Shown here piece by piece: positions 11,102 to 16,740 of a stretch of 21,125 bases of DNA. The notes under the pieces were generated by a model. It searched no databases and was not told where the DNA came from. It saw only the letters and a program-made list of their open reading frames with translations. The stretch's first letter is position 1. The number at the start of each line of letters is the position of its first letter. Origin of the DNA: Baffinella frigidus (Eukaryota; Cryptophyceae; Cryptomonadales; Baffinellaceae); assembly GCA_026770585.1 (NCBI GenBank), contig MU646688.1:217338-238462 (forward strand), given 5' to 3'. The position numbers were made by a program, and so were the translations under genes.

Positions 11102-11828
11102 ATCGCTCTTTCTCTATCGCGCTCGCTCTAACCATCCAGCCCCGGCACGCAGCTGGACGTGAAGGGGTACATCACCTCGCACAAGATCCAAGTGACGCAG
11201 CCCACCATGTTCGCGCCGCTGCAGGTACCTCCTTTCATAACCTGTCCCTAGCCATAACCTGTACCCAACCACACACTGGAATCTCCCCCGCCCTCTCCCC
11301 CTCCCTCGCCACCCCCCCCGCGCCCTCCTCCCTCACCCGCTGCAGGTACCTCCTTATGAGCCATACAAATGCCTAGGGCCCAGTAGACCTAAGTCTACAG
11401 GTAGGGCCCTATGATTTACCTTAGCATCCGACCCCCTTGGACTTTTGCGGTCGTAGGGGGGAGGTGCGTTCTTACGTTCTTACGAGCGAGGTTGCCTTGT
11501 ACTGATGAAGGTCTCTCTCACTCCGGCAACCCCAAACCCTCAACCCTAAACCCTACACCCTAAACCCTGAACCCTAAACCCTAAACCCTAAACCCTAAAC
11601 CTTAAACCTTAACCCCTAAACCAAAAGCTCTGAACTCTAAACCCTAAACCCTAAACCCTAAACCCTAAACCCTAAACCCTAAACCCTAAACCCTAAACCC
11701 TAAATCCTTAACCAAAAGCCTCAACCCGAAACCCGAAACCCTAAACCCGAAACCCTTGACGCTAGGCGCTGAAGTCGCGGTTACCGCAAGCCTTCAACAA
11801 CATGATCCCCAACGTCTCCCCCCACTGA
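4264..11828 (+). CDS. Plastid-targeted DUF2358 (SnoaL/NTF2-like) protein, seven exons
   Basis: Exons 4264-4557, 6475-6573, 7389-7474, 8429-8503, 9893-9995, 11153-11224 and 11766-11828 (TGA) join in frame to 263 residues with GT-AG introns of 541-1917 nt. Residues 1-24 are a signal peptide (hydrophobic VVALLVLACA) ending before F25-A-P, then a basic transit-like stretch: a bipartite leader for a complex plastid. From residue 99 the protein matches the DUF2358 pattern: DYPYILDREPDFSIFSKDVV, then RGKQAYQLFFGLLRRL, RLRWKIEAG, and GISVYKLD-x-x-G-x-I-x-x-HKI. This domain is common in plastid and cyanobacterial proteins; its biochemical function is not established. A short exon with the usual helix before DYP may have been missed in intron 1, though the current join keeps frame. 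Confidence 0.82.
4862..4938 (+). pseudogene. Possible exon or exon remnant (unassigned)
   Basis: After an AG at 4860-4861 one frame reads DHYCSRFDITGLRCNITKK with a GC-rich third position and no stop until 4949. The phase does not fit between exons 1 and 2, and the only nearby GT (GC|GTCGGG) is weak. It could be a skipped exon, a remnant or chance. I recognise no family. Confidence 0.2.
4975..5415. repeat. CCCTAAA telomere-like array (intron 1)
   Basis: Degenerate runs of CCCTAAA, CCCCAAA and CCCTGAA. The purest part is 5230-5280, with about seven consecutive CCCTAAA units. The C-rich strand is the sense strand of the host gene. Confidence 0.92.
5463..5564. repeat. Composite GA/GC microsatellite
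   Basis: Interrupted GA repeats, then about 13 GC dinucleotides (5504-5529), then about 17 GA units. It produces artefactual Arg/Glu/Ser-rich reading frames. The alternating GC tract could adopt Z-DNA. Confidence 0.93.
6241..6413 (+). repeat. Two decayed copies of DUF2358 exon 2 5' edge
   Basis: Copy 1 (6241-6276) keeps GCGCAG|GAT and reads DCPYILDGEH. Copy 2 (6361-6413) reads DHPYILDREPGFCMF, but its acceptor has become CAAC. Both precede the real exon at 6475, with about 110-120 nt spacing. The intron between also repeats (CAGCCCGAACG at 6101 and 6429). Confidence 0.85.
6475..6573 (+). other. DUF2358 gene exon 2
   Basis: 33 codons, phase 0 to 0, acceptor GCGCAG|GAT, donor CAG|GTGACA. It encodes DYPYILDREPDFSIF and SIRGKQ, the domain's signature start. 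Two decayed copies of its 5' edge lie upstream. Confidence 0.88.
6891..7010 (+). repeat. Two decayed copies of DUF2358 exon 3 5' edge
   Basis: CAGGCGCATCACCTGTTCTT begins at 6891 and CAGGCGTATCACCTGTTC at 6973. Both match the real edge CAGGCGTACCAGCTGTTCTT at 7386. The first keeps the frame for AHHLFFGL, then diverges. Confidence 0.85.
6923..7385. repeat. TAACAAACATTTCATAT tandem-like repeats
   Basis: At least nine copies of a ~17-nt unit (TAACAAACMTTTCATAT) occur in two clusters (6923-7055 and 7288-7384), flanking a non-repeated middle. The last copy ends directly at the acceptor of exon 3. Confidence 0.85.
7389..7474 (+). other. DUF2358 gene exon 3
   Basis: 86 nt, phase 0 to 2, acceptor GGCAG|GCG, donor GATAA|GTACTC. 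It encodes AYQLFFGLLRRLKKAVF and SVSVLLMD. Copies of its 5' edge lie upstream (6891, 6973) and one copy of its 3' edge lies downstream (7628). Confidence 0.85.
7628..7670 (+). repeat. Decayed copy of DUF2358 exon 3 3' edge
   Basis: GTGTTCGCCAACACCTCCGT and the following bases through ATGGACAAGT repeat the end of exon 3 (7434-7476) with a few substitutions. It reads VFANTSVSVLRMDK and lies about 195 nt downstream of the real edge. The donor-like AAGT is kept but the context has decayed. Confidence 0.85.
8155..8305 (+). repeat. Two decayed copies of DUF2358 exon 4 5' edge
   Basis: TAGGTACGCTACGGACAAGA at 8155 (similarity to about 8202) and TAGGTACGCGACGGACAAGA at 8282 (similarity to about 8303) match CAGGTACGCTACGGACAAGA at the real exon (8426). 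Both keep a usable AG|G acceptor. Confidence 0.85.
8429..8503 (+). other. DUF2358 gene exon 4
   Basis: 75 nt, phase 2 to 2, acceptor GTGCAG|G, donor GACAG|GTACGT. It encodes YATDKSQIRLRWKIEAGERL; the RLRW strand is typical of the domain (IRVRW in relatives). Upstream copies of its 5' edge are at 8155 and 8282. Confidence 0.83.
8579..8846. repeat. Foldback element in DUF2358 intron 4
   Basis: The left arm 8579-8660 and right arm about 8767-8846 are inverted copies, for example CAGCGGACTTCGAAGGGATC against CAGCGGAATTCGAAGGGATT on the other strand, and ACGACCCTACGGTAG on both. This is probably a non-autonomous transposon. It shows no ORF. Confidence 0.75.
8936..9366. repeat. Dispersed repeat segments shared with 741-1024
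   Basis: An inverted pair CCACGCCAGAGGGC (8948-8961) / GCCCTCTGGCGTGG (9057-9070) brackets 8936-9070. The arm GAAACATCCACGTTTGACNTC is the reverse complement of 762-790. The block at 9298-9366 (CTTGCTGGTACTCAAC...GTTGTTTCATT) directly repeats 959-1024. I see no supported gene in 8504-9892. Confidence 0.65.
9690..9850. repeat. Degenerate AACCCT/AACCAT repeats in intron 4
   Basis: Scattered CCCTGAACC, ATAAACCA and CCAGAAACC units, all C-rich on the sense strand, lie close upstream of exon 5. Confidence 0.7.
9893..9995 (+). other. DUF2358 gene exon 5
   Basis: 103 nt, phase 2 to 0, acceptor AATGCAG|G, donor AAG|GTGACC. It encodes FDSASSGSLKLKSGEGDILE then GISVYK, which joins LDVKG of exon 6 to give the family's G-x-S-x-YKLD segment. 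Three decayed copies of its 3' part follow in intron 5. Confidence 0.83.
10110..10687 (+). repeat. ~255-bp higher-order repeat: exon 5 tail copies plus 31-bp minisatellite
   Basis: Copies of the exon 5 3' part lie at 10110-10183, 10381-10440 and 10637-10687 (about 255 nt apart). Between them are two blocks of about six units of GTCGCGTCCGCTTTTGTACG plus GAGTTTATAAG. Unit joints read ATAAG|GTCGCG, resembling the exon 5 donor ACAAG|GTGACC. Copy 1 has lost one base and is frameshifted; copy 2 is intact in frame; copy 3 ends in a stop (GI*). Confidence 0.88.
10692..10775. repeat. Three-copy 25-31-bp tandem repeat
   Basis: Units of GTGTGGATAGACACCCGCCC plus GACAG. A diverged fourth copy, ATAGACACCCGCCCC, lies at 10030, just after exon 5. 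Confidence 0.85.
10911..10990. repeat. CCCTAAA telomere-like array (intron 5)
   Basis: About nine CCCTAAA/CCTTAAA units, C-rich on the sense strand, about 160 nt upstream of exon 6. Confidence 0.9.
11053..11099. repeat. (TC)n microsatellite upstream of exon 6
   Basis: About 23 TC units in the sense strand. It lies 54 nt before the exon 6 acceptor, so it may also act as an extended polypyrimidine tract. Confidence 0.93.
11153..11224 (+). other. DUF2358 gene exon 6
   Basis: 24 codons, phase 0 to 0, acceptor CACGCAG|CTG, donor CTGCAG|GTACCT. It encodes LDVKGYITSHKIQVTQPTMF, the end of the domain with the conserved I-x-x-HKI. Confidence 0.85.
11338..11510. mobile_element. Exon 6 edge copy fused to a degenerate foldback element
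   Basis: CCGCTGCAGGTACCTCCTT (11338-11356) repeats the end of exon 6 plus donor (11219-11237), 118 nt downstream. The same GGTACCTCCTTATGAGCC also resembles the terminus of the nearby foldback family. The right end is GTTCTTACGAGCGAGGTTGC (11476-11495). The overlap means either origin, or both, could explain the stretch. Confidence 0.6.
11530..11765. repeat. CCCTAAA telomere-like array (intron 6)
   Basis: A long run of CCCTAAA with CCTTAAA and CCCGAAA variants, C-rich on the sense strand. It runs right up to the acceptor of exon 7, so the repeat itself forms the 3' end of the intron. Confidence 0.92.
11766..11828 (+). other. DUF2358 gene exon 7 (last, with stop)
   Basis: 20 codons plus TGA at 11826-11828, encoding ALKSRLPQAFNNMIPNVSPH. 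The acceptor CGCTAG|GCG is preferred because most acceptors here read YAG|G. An in-frame alternative, GAAG|TCG at 11775, would be three codons shorter. The C-terminal tail is less conserved, so this exon is less certain. Confidence 0.65.
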
Positions 11829-11896
11829 CTTTCTCGCCAAGAGATTTCGCCTTCTATATCGGGGGTAGAAGAGATTTCGCCGGCTGCATCGGGGGT

Positions 11897-12017
11897 ACAG
11901 GGGTACCTCGCTCATAACAAAGTGCCCCCCCTCCTAGGACCTCCATAGGGCCGTAGGCATAGTCCTACTGTAGGGCCCTGGAGAGGGGGGGGGTTGTTAT
12001 GAGCGAGGTACCCCTGT
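11897..12017. mobile_element. Palindromic MITE-like element, family 1
   Basis: Inverted termini ACAGGGGTACCTCGCTCATA and its complement, with an interior of C-run, CCTAGGACC, TAGGGCC and a G-run. The ~120-nt element is almost wholly self-complementary and carries no ORF. Confidence 0.85.
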
Positions 12018-12226
12018 CAATCCGCGTCGGAGTTCCCCGACCTTGAGTCGGTGCTGTCTCGCTCCCGAGGCGGGCCTCTCCGTCCCGAGGCGGGCGTGTG
12101 GGGCTCAGGCTCTGGGGAGAAGCCCCGCATAGGAGTAGTAGGAGTGACTTGACACAGTCACGCCCTGTCTGGGCGCCAGGCAGGCTCGCAACCTGTGGTC
12201 GAGCCTGGTGACCCCTGTAGAGGGGT

Positions 12227-12338
12227 ACAGGGGTTACTCGAAATTAAGGACACGCACCGCTCTAGGGTCGGTAGGGCTATGCCTAGGAGCATAGGACCAC
12301 CCTAGGGGTGTGTGTTCTTAATTTCGAGTAACCCCTGT
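12227..12338. mobile_element. Palindromic MITE-like element, family 2
   Basis: Inverted termini CAGGGGTTACTCGAAATTAA and its complement, with TA on both sides. The interior resembles family 1 (CCTAG...), but the subterminal sequence differs (TTACTCGAAAT in place of TACCTCGCTCA). Half-copies of this family occur at 12802-12824 and 20552-20573. Confidence 0.8.
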
Positions 12339-12487
12339 ACCTCGCTCATAAGAACCCCCCCCCCGTAGGACCCTACAGTCGCTGATAAGAAACTGCCCCC
12401 CCCTAGGACCCTACAGTAGCCCTCTGCCGAGGGCCCTACGGTGGTCCTAGGGGGGTGGGCGTTTCTTATGAGCGAGGTACTCCTGTA
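12339..12487. mobile_element. Family 1 MITE-like element abutting family 2
   Basis: The left arm, TACCTCGCTCATAAGAA, starts directly at the end of the family 2 element and lacks its CAGGGG. A partial internal duplication (CTGATAAGAAACTGCC) follows. The right arm is TTCTTATGAGCGAGGTACTC. It may be one insertion inside the end of another. Confidence 0.75.
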
Positions 12488-12626
12488 GTCAGTTACCTGA
12501 GACGACCCTCTAACCACACGGCCTGTTTCCTAGGCTCGTAGGAGTCCCATAACTTGCGACGGGGGGGGGTCATATTTGACCCCCAGCAGGTCGCAGGTCC
12601 TACATAGGCCGACGTAGGAGCGTAAT

Positions 12627-12745
12627 ACAGGGGTACCTCGCTCACAAGAAACGCCCGCCCCCCTGGGACCACGATAGGGCCCTAGGCACAGGCCTACTGT
12701 AGGGTCCTGGGGAGTGGCGCTTTCTTGTGAGCGAGGTACCCCTGT
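12627..12745. mobile_element. Palindromic MITE-like element, family 1
   Basis: Inverted termini CAGGGGTACCTCGCTCACAA and its complement, flanked by TA on both sides. It is about 118 nt with near-complete self-complementarity. Confidence 0.85.
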
Positions 12746-12925
12746 ACGCTACTCGCCACTTGAGGGATAGGGGTACCGTAGCACCCTCGGACGGTCGGGG
12801 TGCAGGGGGTTCTCGAATACAACAACCCGCCCTCCCACACACACTGGATTCCGATGTTGACTCCCGACGGCACGTGCAGCCCTGATCCCTCAAGAGGCGA
12901 GGGGGTCAACATTGACCCACAACAG

Positions 12926-13025
12926 GTCCTAGGCAGGTCCTAGGGCCCTACGGTAGGGCGTATGAGCCTACTCGCCACTTGAGGGTTGTTGGGGGGCGCG
13001 TTCTTATGAGCGAGGTACCCCTGCA
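12926..13025. mobile_element. Family 1 remnant (right half)
   Basis: A good right arm, TTCTTATGAGCGAGGTACCC, occurs at 13000-13019. The left arm is not recognisable. Interior CCTAGGGCCCTA motifs remain. The repeat CTACTCGCCACTTGAGGG occurs here (12968-12985) and at 12749-12766. Confidence 0.65.
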
Positions 13026-13097
13026 GGTCTTATCATTCGTATCTGTATCCATCCGGTGGTCCGGGGGGGGGGCGCGGCAAGGTACACCTGGCCGTGG

Positions 13098-13158
13098 CCC
13101 CCGACAGCGACCACGGCCACGCACCGTGGCTGTGCGTGGCCGTGGTCGCTGTCGGGGG
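13098..13158. repeat. Perfect 27-bp GC-rich inverted repeat, 7-nt loop
   Basis: The arm CCCCCGACAGCGACCACGGC plus CACGCAC (13098-13124) is exactly complementary to 13132-13158. It is not related to the MITE termini. A DNA cruciform or an RNA hairpin is possible on either strand. Confidence 0.9.
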
Positions 13159-13430
13159 CGGTGTCGCAGCCACCGTCCGCCTCAAGCCGGTCATGAACGC
13201 ATCCAGCGCGCTAGAACCCCCCTTACTCATCGAGAGAACTGCGGTGCCGCGTGGCGCCCGTGGTCCCGCGTCAGCCCAGAATTCGAGTCTGGGGGCCAGA
13301 ATTTAGTCAACTAGGCCCGGGGTGAAACCGTTTGTTTTGGAGTAAAGCGACTCCACGGGCTTTGAGCGTACTGCCTAGAGCCACATGTAATTTCAGTGCC
13401 AGGCCCACCAATCCTTCTGAAAGGACATGT

Positions 13431-13547
13431 ACAGGGCTACCTCGCTCATAAGAAACCGCCCCCCCCTAGGAGCCTACAGTAGGCCTACGCCAGGGCCCTA
13501 TGGTAGTCCTAGGGGGGGGGGCGTTTTCTCATGAGCGAGATACCCCC
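13431..13547. mobile_element. Palindromic MITE-like element, family 1
   Basis: Left arm ACAGGGCTACCTCGCTCATA, right arm TCTCATGAGCGAGATACCCC. The termini have decayed more than in the other copies. Confidence 0.8.
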
Positions 13548-13801
13548 AAAGATGGGGCCCAATCGCGAATGGTCGAAACGAAGGGGCGGATTCGTCTTAC
13601 CTTTAGGTGTTCCTGATTCCCAACATATGCGACCACCGGGTACAGCTGTACGAGCCAGAATCTCAAGAACTGGACGGCAGCGCCAACTTAAAGGGTACAT
13701 GTGGCTCTTGTGTAGAGGCACCAAAACACGATACCAGGTAGCCTCCTCATCCCAGCCTCGTACATGTACTTATCCACCCCTCAACGGACTGCGTCCATCT
13801 T

Positions 13802-13918
13802 CAGGGGTACCTCACTCATAAGAACTGCCCCCCCCCTAGGACCACCACAAGGCCCCTAGGCGTGGTCCTACTGTAGGGGCGTAGGGGGAGGCGGTTTTTA
13901 TTAGCGAGGTACCCCTGT
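13802..13918. mobile_element. Family 1 MITE-like element at the 3' end of the PQ-loop gene
   Basis: Left arm CAGGGGTACCTCACTCATAA, right arm TTATTAGCGAGGTACCCCTG. In the minus-strand reading frame its end encodes TGVPR followed by TAA, so it ends the neighbouring ORF. Confidence 0.85.
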
Positions 13919-14938
13919 ATCCTGCCAGCTCGCCCCCACCTGCGCATCACACATCTCCGGAACCAACCCCTCTCGGGCGTCCCGGGAGGTACTCGAGGGA
14001 ATGGTTCCTCTGGTCTCAGCCTGCGGCGCGTCCCGCAGATCGGAAGTGTAGAGGTCGAACAAGGAGACCCGATCACGCGAGGCAAACCACACGATCTGGG
14101 CGAGGAGGAGCGAGTTGGCGCCGAGCCCCAGGCCGAACCCGGCGAGCAGGATGGGGTCCTGCGTGAGCTCCAGGGTCGTCCAGAGGCGCAGCGCGTTCCC
14201 GAGGGCCAGCATGCTTGCGGAGACCGGGGAGAACTCGCCCGAGGCATCGTTGCGCATGTTCTCCAGGAGCTGCGGGAACACTGCCGCACTCCCCGCCACG
14301 GACGCTGCGACCTGGGCTGCCGGGATGATGCCTGACTCCAGCGTCCCTGCGTCGGCTGTCCCAACCGCCAGGGCGGCAGCGCCGGACACCCCCGCAGCGA
14401 CGAGCAGCGGCCAGGAGATCCGCTGGAAGTAGCAGACCAGACTTAGCATCGCAGCTGCCTGGACAGAAAGTGAGATGATTTCCGAGTAGCTTGAGAGTGC
14501 GTACCCGTGGGAGAAGTTGTAGGCGTCCGTCGTTGCGTAACACCCCAGCTTAAGCAGCCACGTCGTGGGACTCAACCCTGCCGCAGACTGCTTGCGACAT
14601 ACGCGCACCATCATGGGAGTGTAGAGGAAGACCGAAGCCCCTCCGATGAGCACCCCGACACCGCTCGCGATCGAAGCCCCGTCCAACTGCATCGCGCACC
14701 GCCCGGCTCTCGGTGCCACTCCTGCCTTCGGTCGCGTTCGTAGCAGCTCCATCCCCCGTGATCCATGTCGTCGCCACCCGCAGCCGGGCCGAGAGGGGGC
14801 AAAGGCCAGTCCTTGACGACGCGCAGCGCCGCGGAGGGATTGCCTCCTGTGAAACCTGGAGGGTGTCTCGCTCCCTGCGAATTCCAGAGCAGCAGTGCCA
14901 GCGGCCAGACAGATTGCGACGAACAGCCGTAGTCCCAT
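13901..14938 (-). CDS. PQ-loop (MPDU1-like) membrane protein with plastid-type leader
   Basis: 345 residues in one uninterrupted ORF, with start context G at -3 and +4. Residues 1-17 are a signal-peptide core, followed by EFAGS (19-23) and a second FAPSRP (46-51) in an Arg/Ser-rich stretch: a bipartite plastid leader. Seven hydrophobic segments follow, roughly 88-108, 124-140, 149-170, 176-194, 204-223, 237-255 and 262-286. Two PQ-loop repeats are visible: YTP with KQSAAGLSPTTW (106-127), where Thr replaces Gln/Pro of the PQ pair, and FPQ with DASGEFSPVS (221-240). SSYSEIISLSVQ (149-160) resembles MPDU1's FSTYGE segment. MPDU1 is needed for use of dolichol-linked sugars, and SWEETs carry sugars; the substrate here is unknown. 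The last five residues come from a transposon end. Intronless, unlike its neighbours. Confidence 0.8.
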   Translation of the reverse strand: MGLRLFVAICLAAGTAALEFAGSETPSRFHRRQSLRGAARRQGLAFAPSRPGCGWRRHGSRGMELLRTRPKAGVAPRAGRCAMQLDGASIASGVGVLIGGASVFLYTPMMVRVCRKQSAAGLSPTTWLLKLGCYATTDAYNFSHGYALSSYSEIISLSVQAAAMLSLVCYFQRISWPLLVAAGVSGAAALAVGTADAGTLESGIIPAAQVAASVAGSAAVFPQLLENMRNDASGEFSPVSASMLALGNALRLWTTLELTQDPILLAGFGLGLGANSLLLAQIVWFASRDRVSLFDLYTSDLRDAPQAETRGTIPSSTSRDAREGLVPEMCDAQVGASWQDTGVPR

Positions 14939-14951
14939 CGCTCAGACTCAA

Positions 14952-15571
14952 CCTCCCCTAGAGAAACTTGTCACTAATCCCTCGGCGAGGGATTAACAAA
15001 AAAATAAGTTTTTTAACCGAGAAAATCCGAGGAGCCCCCAACGAGCCTCTGCACTGGAGAGCTCAACGCGATCCGAAAGCAAAAATGCTTTTTATGCAGT
15101 CCTTTCTACGGAAGGGCGTGTCGTTGGGCTATGGTGGGCGAAATTAAAACCTAAAGGACCTAAAAAAGAGGGTGGAGAAGGAGAAAAGGAAGAAAACCAG
15201 AAATGGCTCCAATGTCACGAACTATGATGCCTCCAACTATTCTGCCCCTGATTAAAACAAAAAAAAATCTTCGCAAAATTGTAGGCCTTGAAAAACTGAG
15301 CTTCTTTGTTGTCCCAAGGTTTTTGCGAGGATGGTTGGAAGGGTATGCAAAACCAGATGCGGTGGTTTCGGGGGTGTCATATTTTGAGTATATTTGCGGG
15401 CCTCTGATGCCTCAGATTCATTGAGCGGATCTGCAGGGGACCTTTTAAGGATTCTAGAACCGTCAAGAAAAGTGAAATGAGCCCAGGGGGTCGAAAGTTA
15501 CACCCAATCGAGCGCTTGACGGGCCCGCCTCGGGACCGGGAATCCCCGCAAAGCCTCGTTTTGAGGGCCTG
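14952..15571. other. Upstream region of PQ-loop gene, no gene seen
   Basis: It includes the probable promoter of the minus-strand gene and a first copy of a dispersed repeat (15029-15172, see 16320-16560). No coding segment is recognised on either strand. Confidence 0.5.
15029..15172 (+). repeat. Dispersed repeat, copy a
   Basis: Contains GAGCCTCTGCACTGGAGAGC, CGATCCGAAAGCAAAAATGC, CTACGGAAGGGCGTGTCG and CCTAAAGGACCTAAA, all shared with 15994-16160. Confidence 0.75.
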
Positions 15572-15666
15572 CCCCCCCTTAATCATGAAATCTGAGATCA
15601 CATTTGTGAACCAACTTTCAATTATGTTTTACAAATGTGCTCTCAGATTTTATGATTAAGGGGGGG
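15572..15666. repeat. Foldback element with C/G-run ends
   Basis: Arms CCCCCCCTTAATCATGAAAT and, on the other strand, CCCCCCCTTAATCATAAAAT, continuing CTGAGNNCACATTTGT for about 36 nt each. The loop is about 23 nt and A+T-rich. It looks like a very short MITE. Confidence 0.85.
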
Positions 15667-15699
15667 ACGATCATGTCCCTATGCAAAAGCTCTGCTTCT

Positions 15700-15890
15700 C
15701 CACCCTCGAAAATCCGGGGATACCTGCTGAGTACCTAAAGGTCCGGTGTCCGCCTATGTGGGAGCTCGCAGAACCTCAAGGACCTGAAGGCTCCCTTTAG
15801 CCGGTTTCTGCTGCGATCCTCTGCACAGGGGGGTCTGAAGTGATCCGAGCATGGCCTTTGTGTAGACTCAGTTTCAGTGTCCGAGTTGAG
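15700..15890 (+). repeat. Dispersed repeat, copy b
   Basis: Contains GGTGTCCGCCTATGTGGGAG, AGAACCTCAAGGACCTGAAG, TTTAGCCGGTTTCTGCTGCG and ATCCTCTGCACAGGGGGG, shared with 16410-16550 and, inverted, 18817-18960. Confidence 0.8.
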
Positions 15891-15939
15891 TCATTTGACC
15901 GGGGGGGGGGGAAAGTCTAGAAACTTCTTTTTTGCAAAA

Positions 15940-16165
15940 AAAAGTCTTTTGAAAGAGAAAATCCGGGGTCGATATCCCACGGAAGGCGTTGGGCCATGAA
16001 GAAAATAAAACCTAAAGGACCTAACGGACCAAATCCAATGAGCCTCTGCGCTGGGGAGCTCAATGCAATCCGAAAGCAAAAAAAAATTCTCTGCAGATCC
16101 TTTCTACGGAAGGGCGTGTCGCTGGGCCATATTGGGAGAAATTAAAACCTCAAGGACCTAAATGC
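15940..16165 (+). repeat. Dispersed repeat, copy c
   Basis: Shares TTTGAAAGAGAAAATCCGGG, GCCTCTGCGCTGGGGAGC, CCTTTCTACGGAAGGGCGTG and AATTAAAACCTCAAGGACC with copy a. No ORF in it looks coding. Confidence 0.78.
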
Positions 16166-16209
16166 GATCCGAACCACGCAAGCGTGTAGAGCAGACTGGC
16201 GTCAGGAGA

Positions 16210-16229
16210 AATAGTCAGATCTGACTATT
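16210..16229. repeat. Perfect 20-bp palindrome
   Basis: AATAGTCAGATCTGACTATT is exactly self-complementary and has no loop. Confidence 0.9.
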
Positions 16230-16319
16230 TTCACAAGTGGACATTCTCCCCAGAAAAAAATCGACATTTCGGAAAGTTGGTACAAATTCCGTGTTAACTG
16301 ACTTTTTTTTCGGCCAGCC

Positions 16320-16560
16320 TTACACTCTTGCGTGGAAAGCACAAATGCTTTCTCAGCAGATCCAGCAAAAAAATAAGTTTTGAACAAAGAGAATCTGGGG
16401 ATACCCTTGACCCTTTAGCCGGTTTCTTGTGCAATCCTCTGCACTGGGGGGCTTGATGTGATCCAAAAGAAAGTATGGCCTTTCTGCAGAACTAGTTCCA
16501 GTGTCCGCCTATGTTGGGAGTTCGAAGAACCTGAAGGACCTAAAGAATCTTCGGCTCCAC
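16320..16560 (+). repeat. Dispersed repeat, copy d
   Basis: Contains CCCTTTAGCCGGTTTCTTGT, AATCCTCTGCACTGGGGGGC, TTCCAGTGTCCGCCTATGTT and GAACCTGAAGGACCTAAAG. Comparing copies a-f suggests a unit of about 230 nt that alternates two modules. I see no protein or RNA-gene similarity. Confidence 0.78.
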
Positions 16561-16740
16561 TTTCTAGGTGTCGTCCAGTTGCTGTTATCCTCTTCGAAAA
16601 AGCTCCAATTGCTCTACTTGGACTACCGGAACCATGAACAGCCCCCTCCCCCCCAACTTGTCACAATTTTCCCGAACTCCCGACCCGACCTGCAAAAATC
16701 ATGGCTAACTCGAAGCGTACAATAAGAAGTTTTTTAAAGT

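Noticed and set aside
11340-13920. Riboswitch or rRNA-like structured RNA, suggested by many perfect hairpins
   Set aside because: The hairpins share inverted termini and TA flanks across copies, which fits transposons better.
13816-14543. Other-frame ORFs of 105-182 codons over the PQ-loop gene
   Set aside because: They overlap the 345-codon frame that has a leader, seven helices and PQ-loop motifs.
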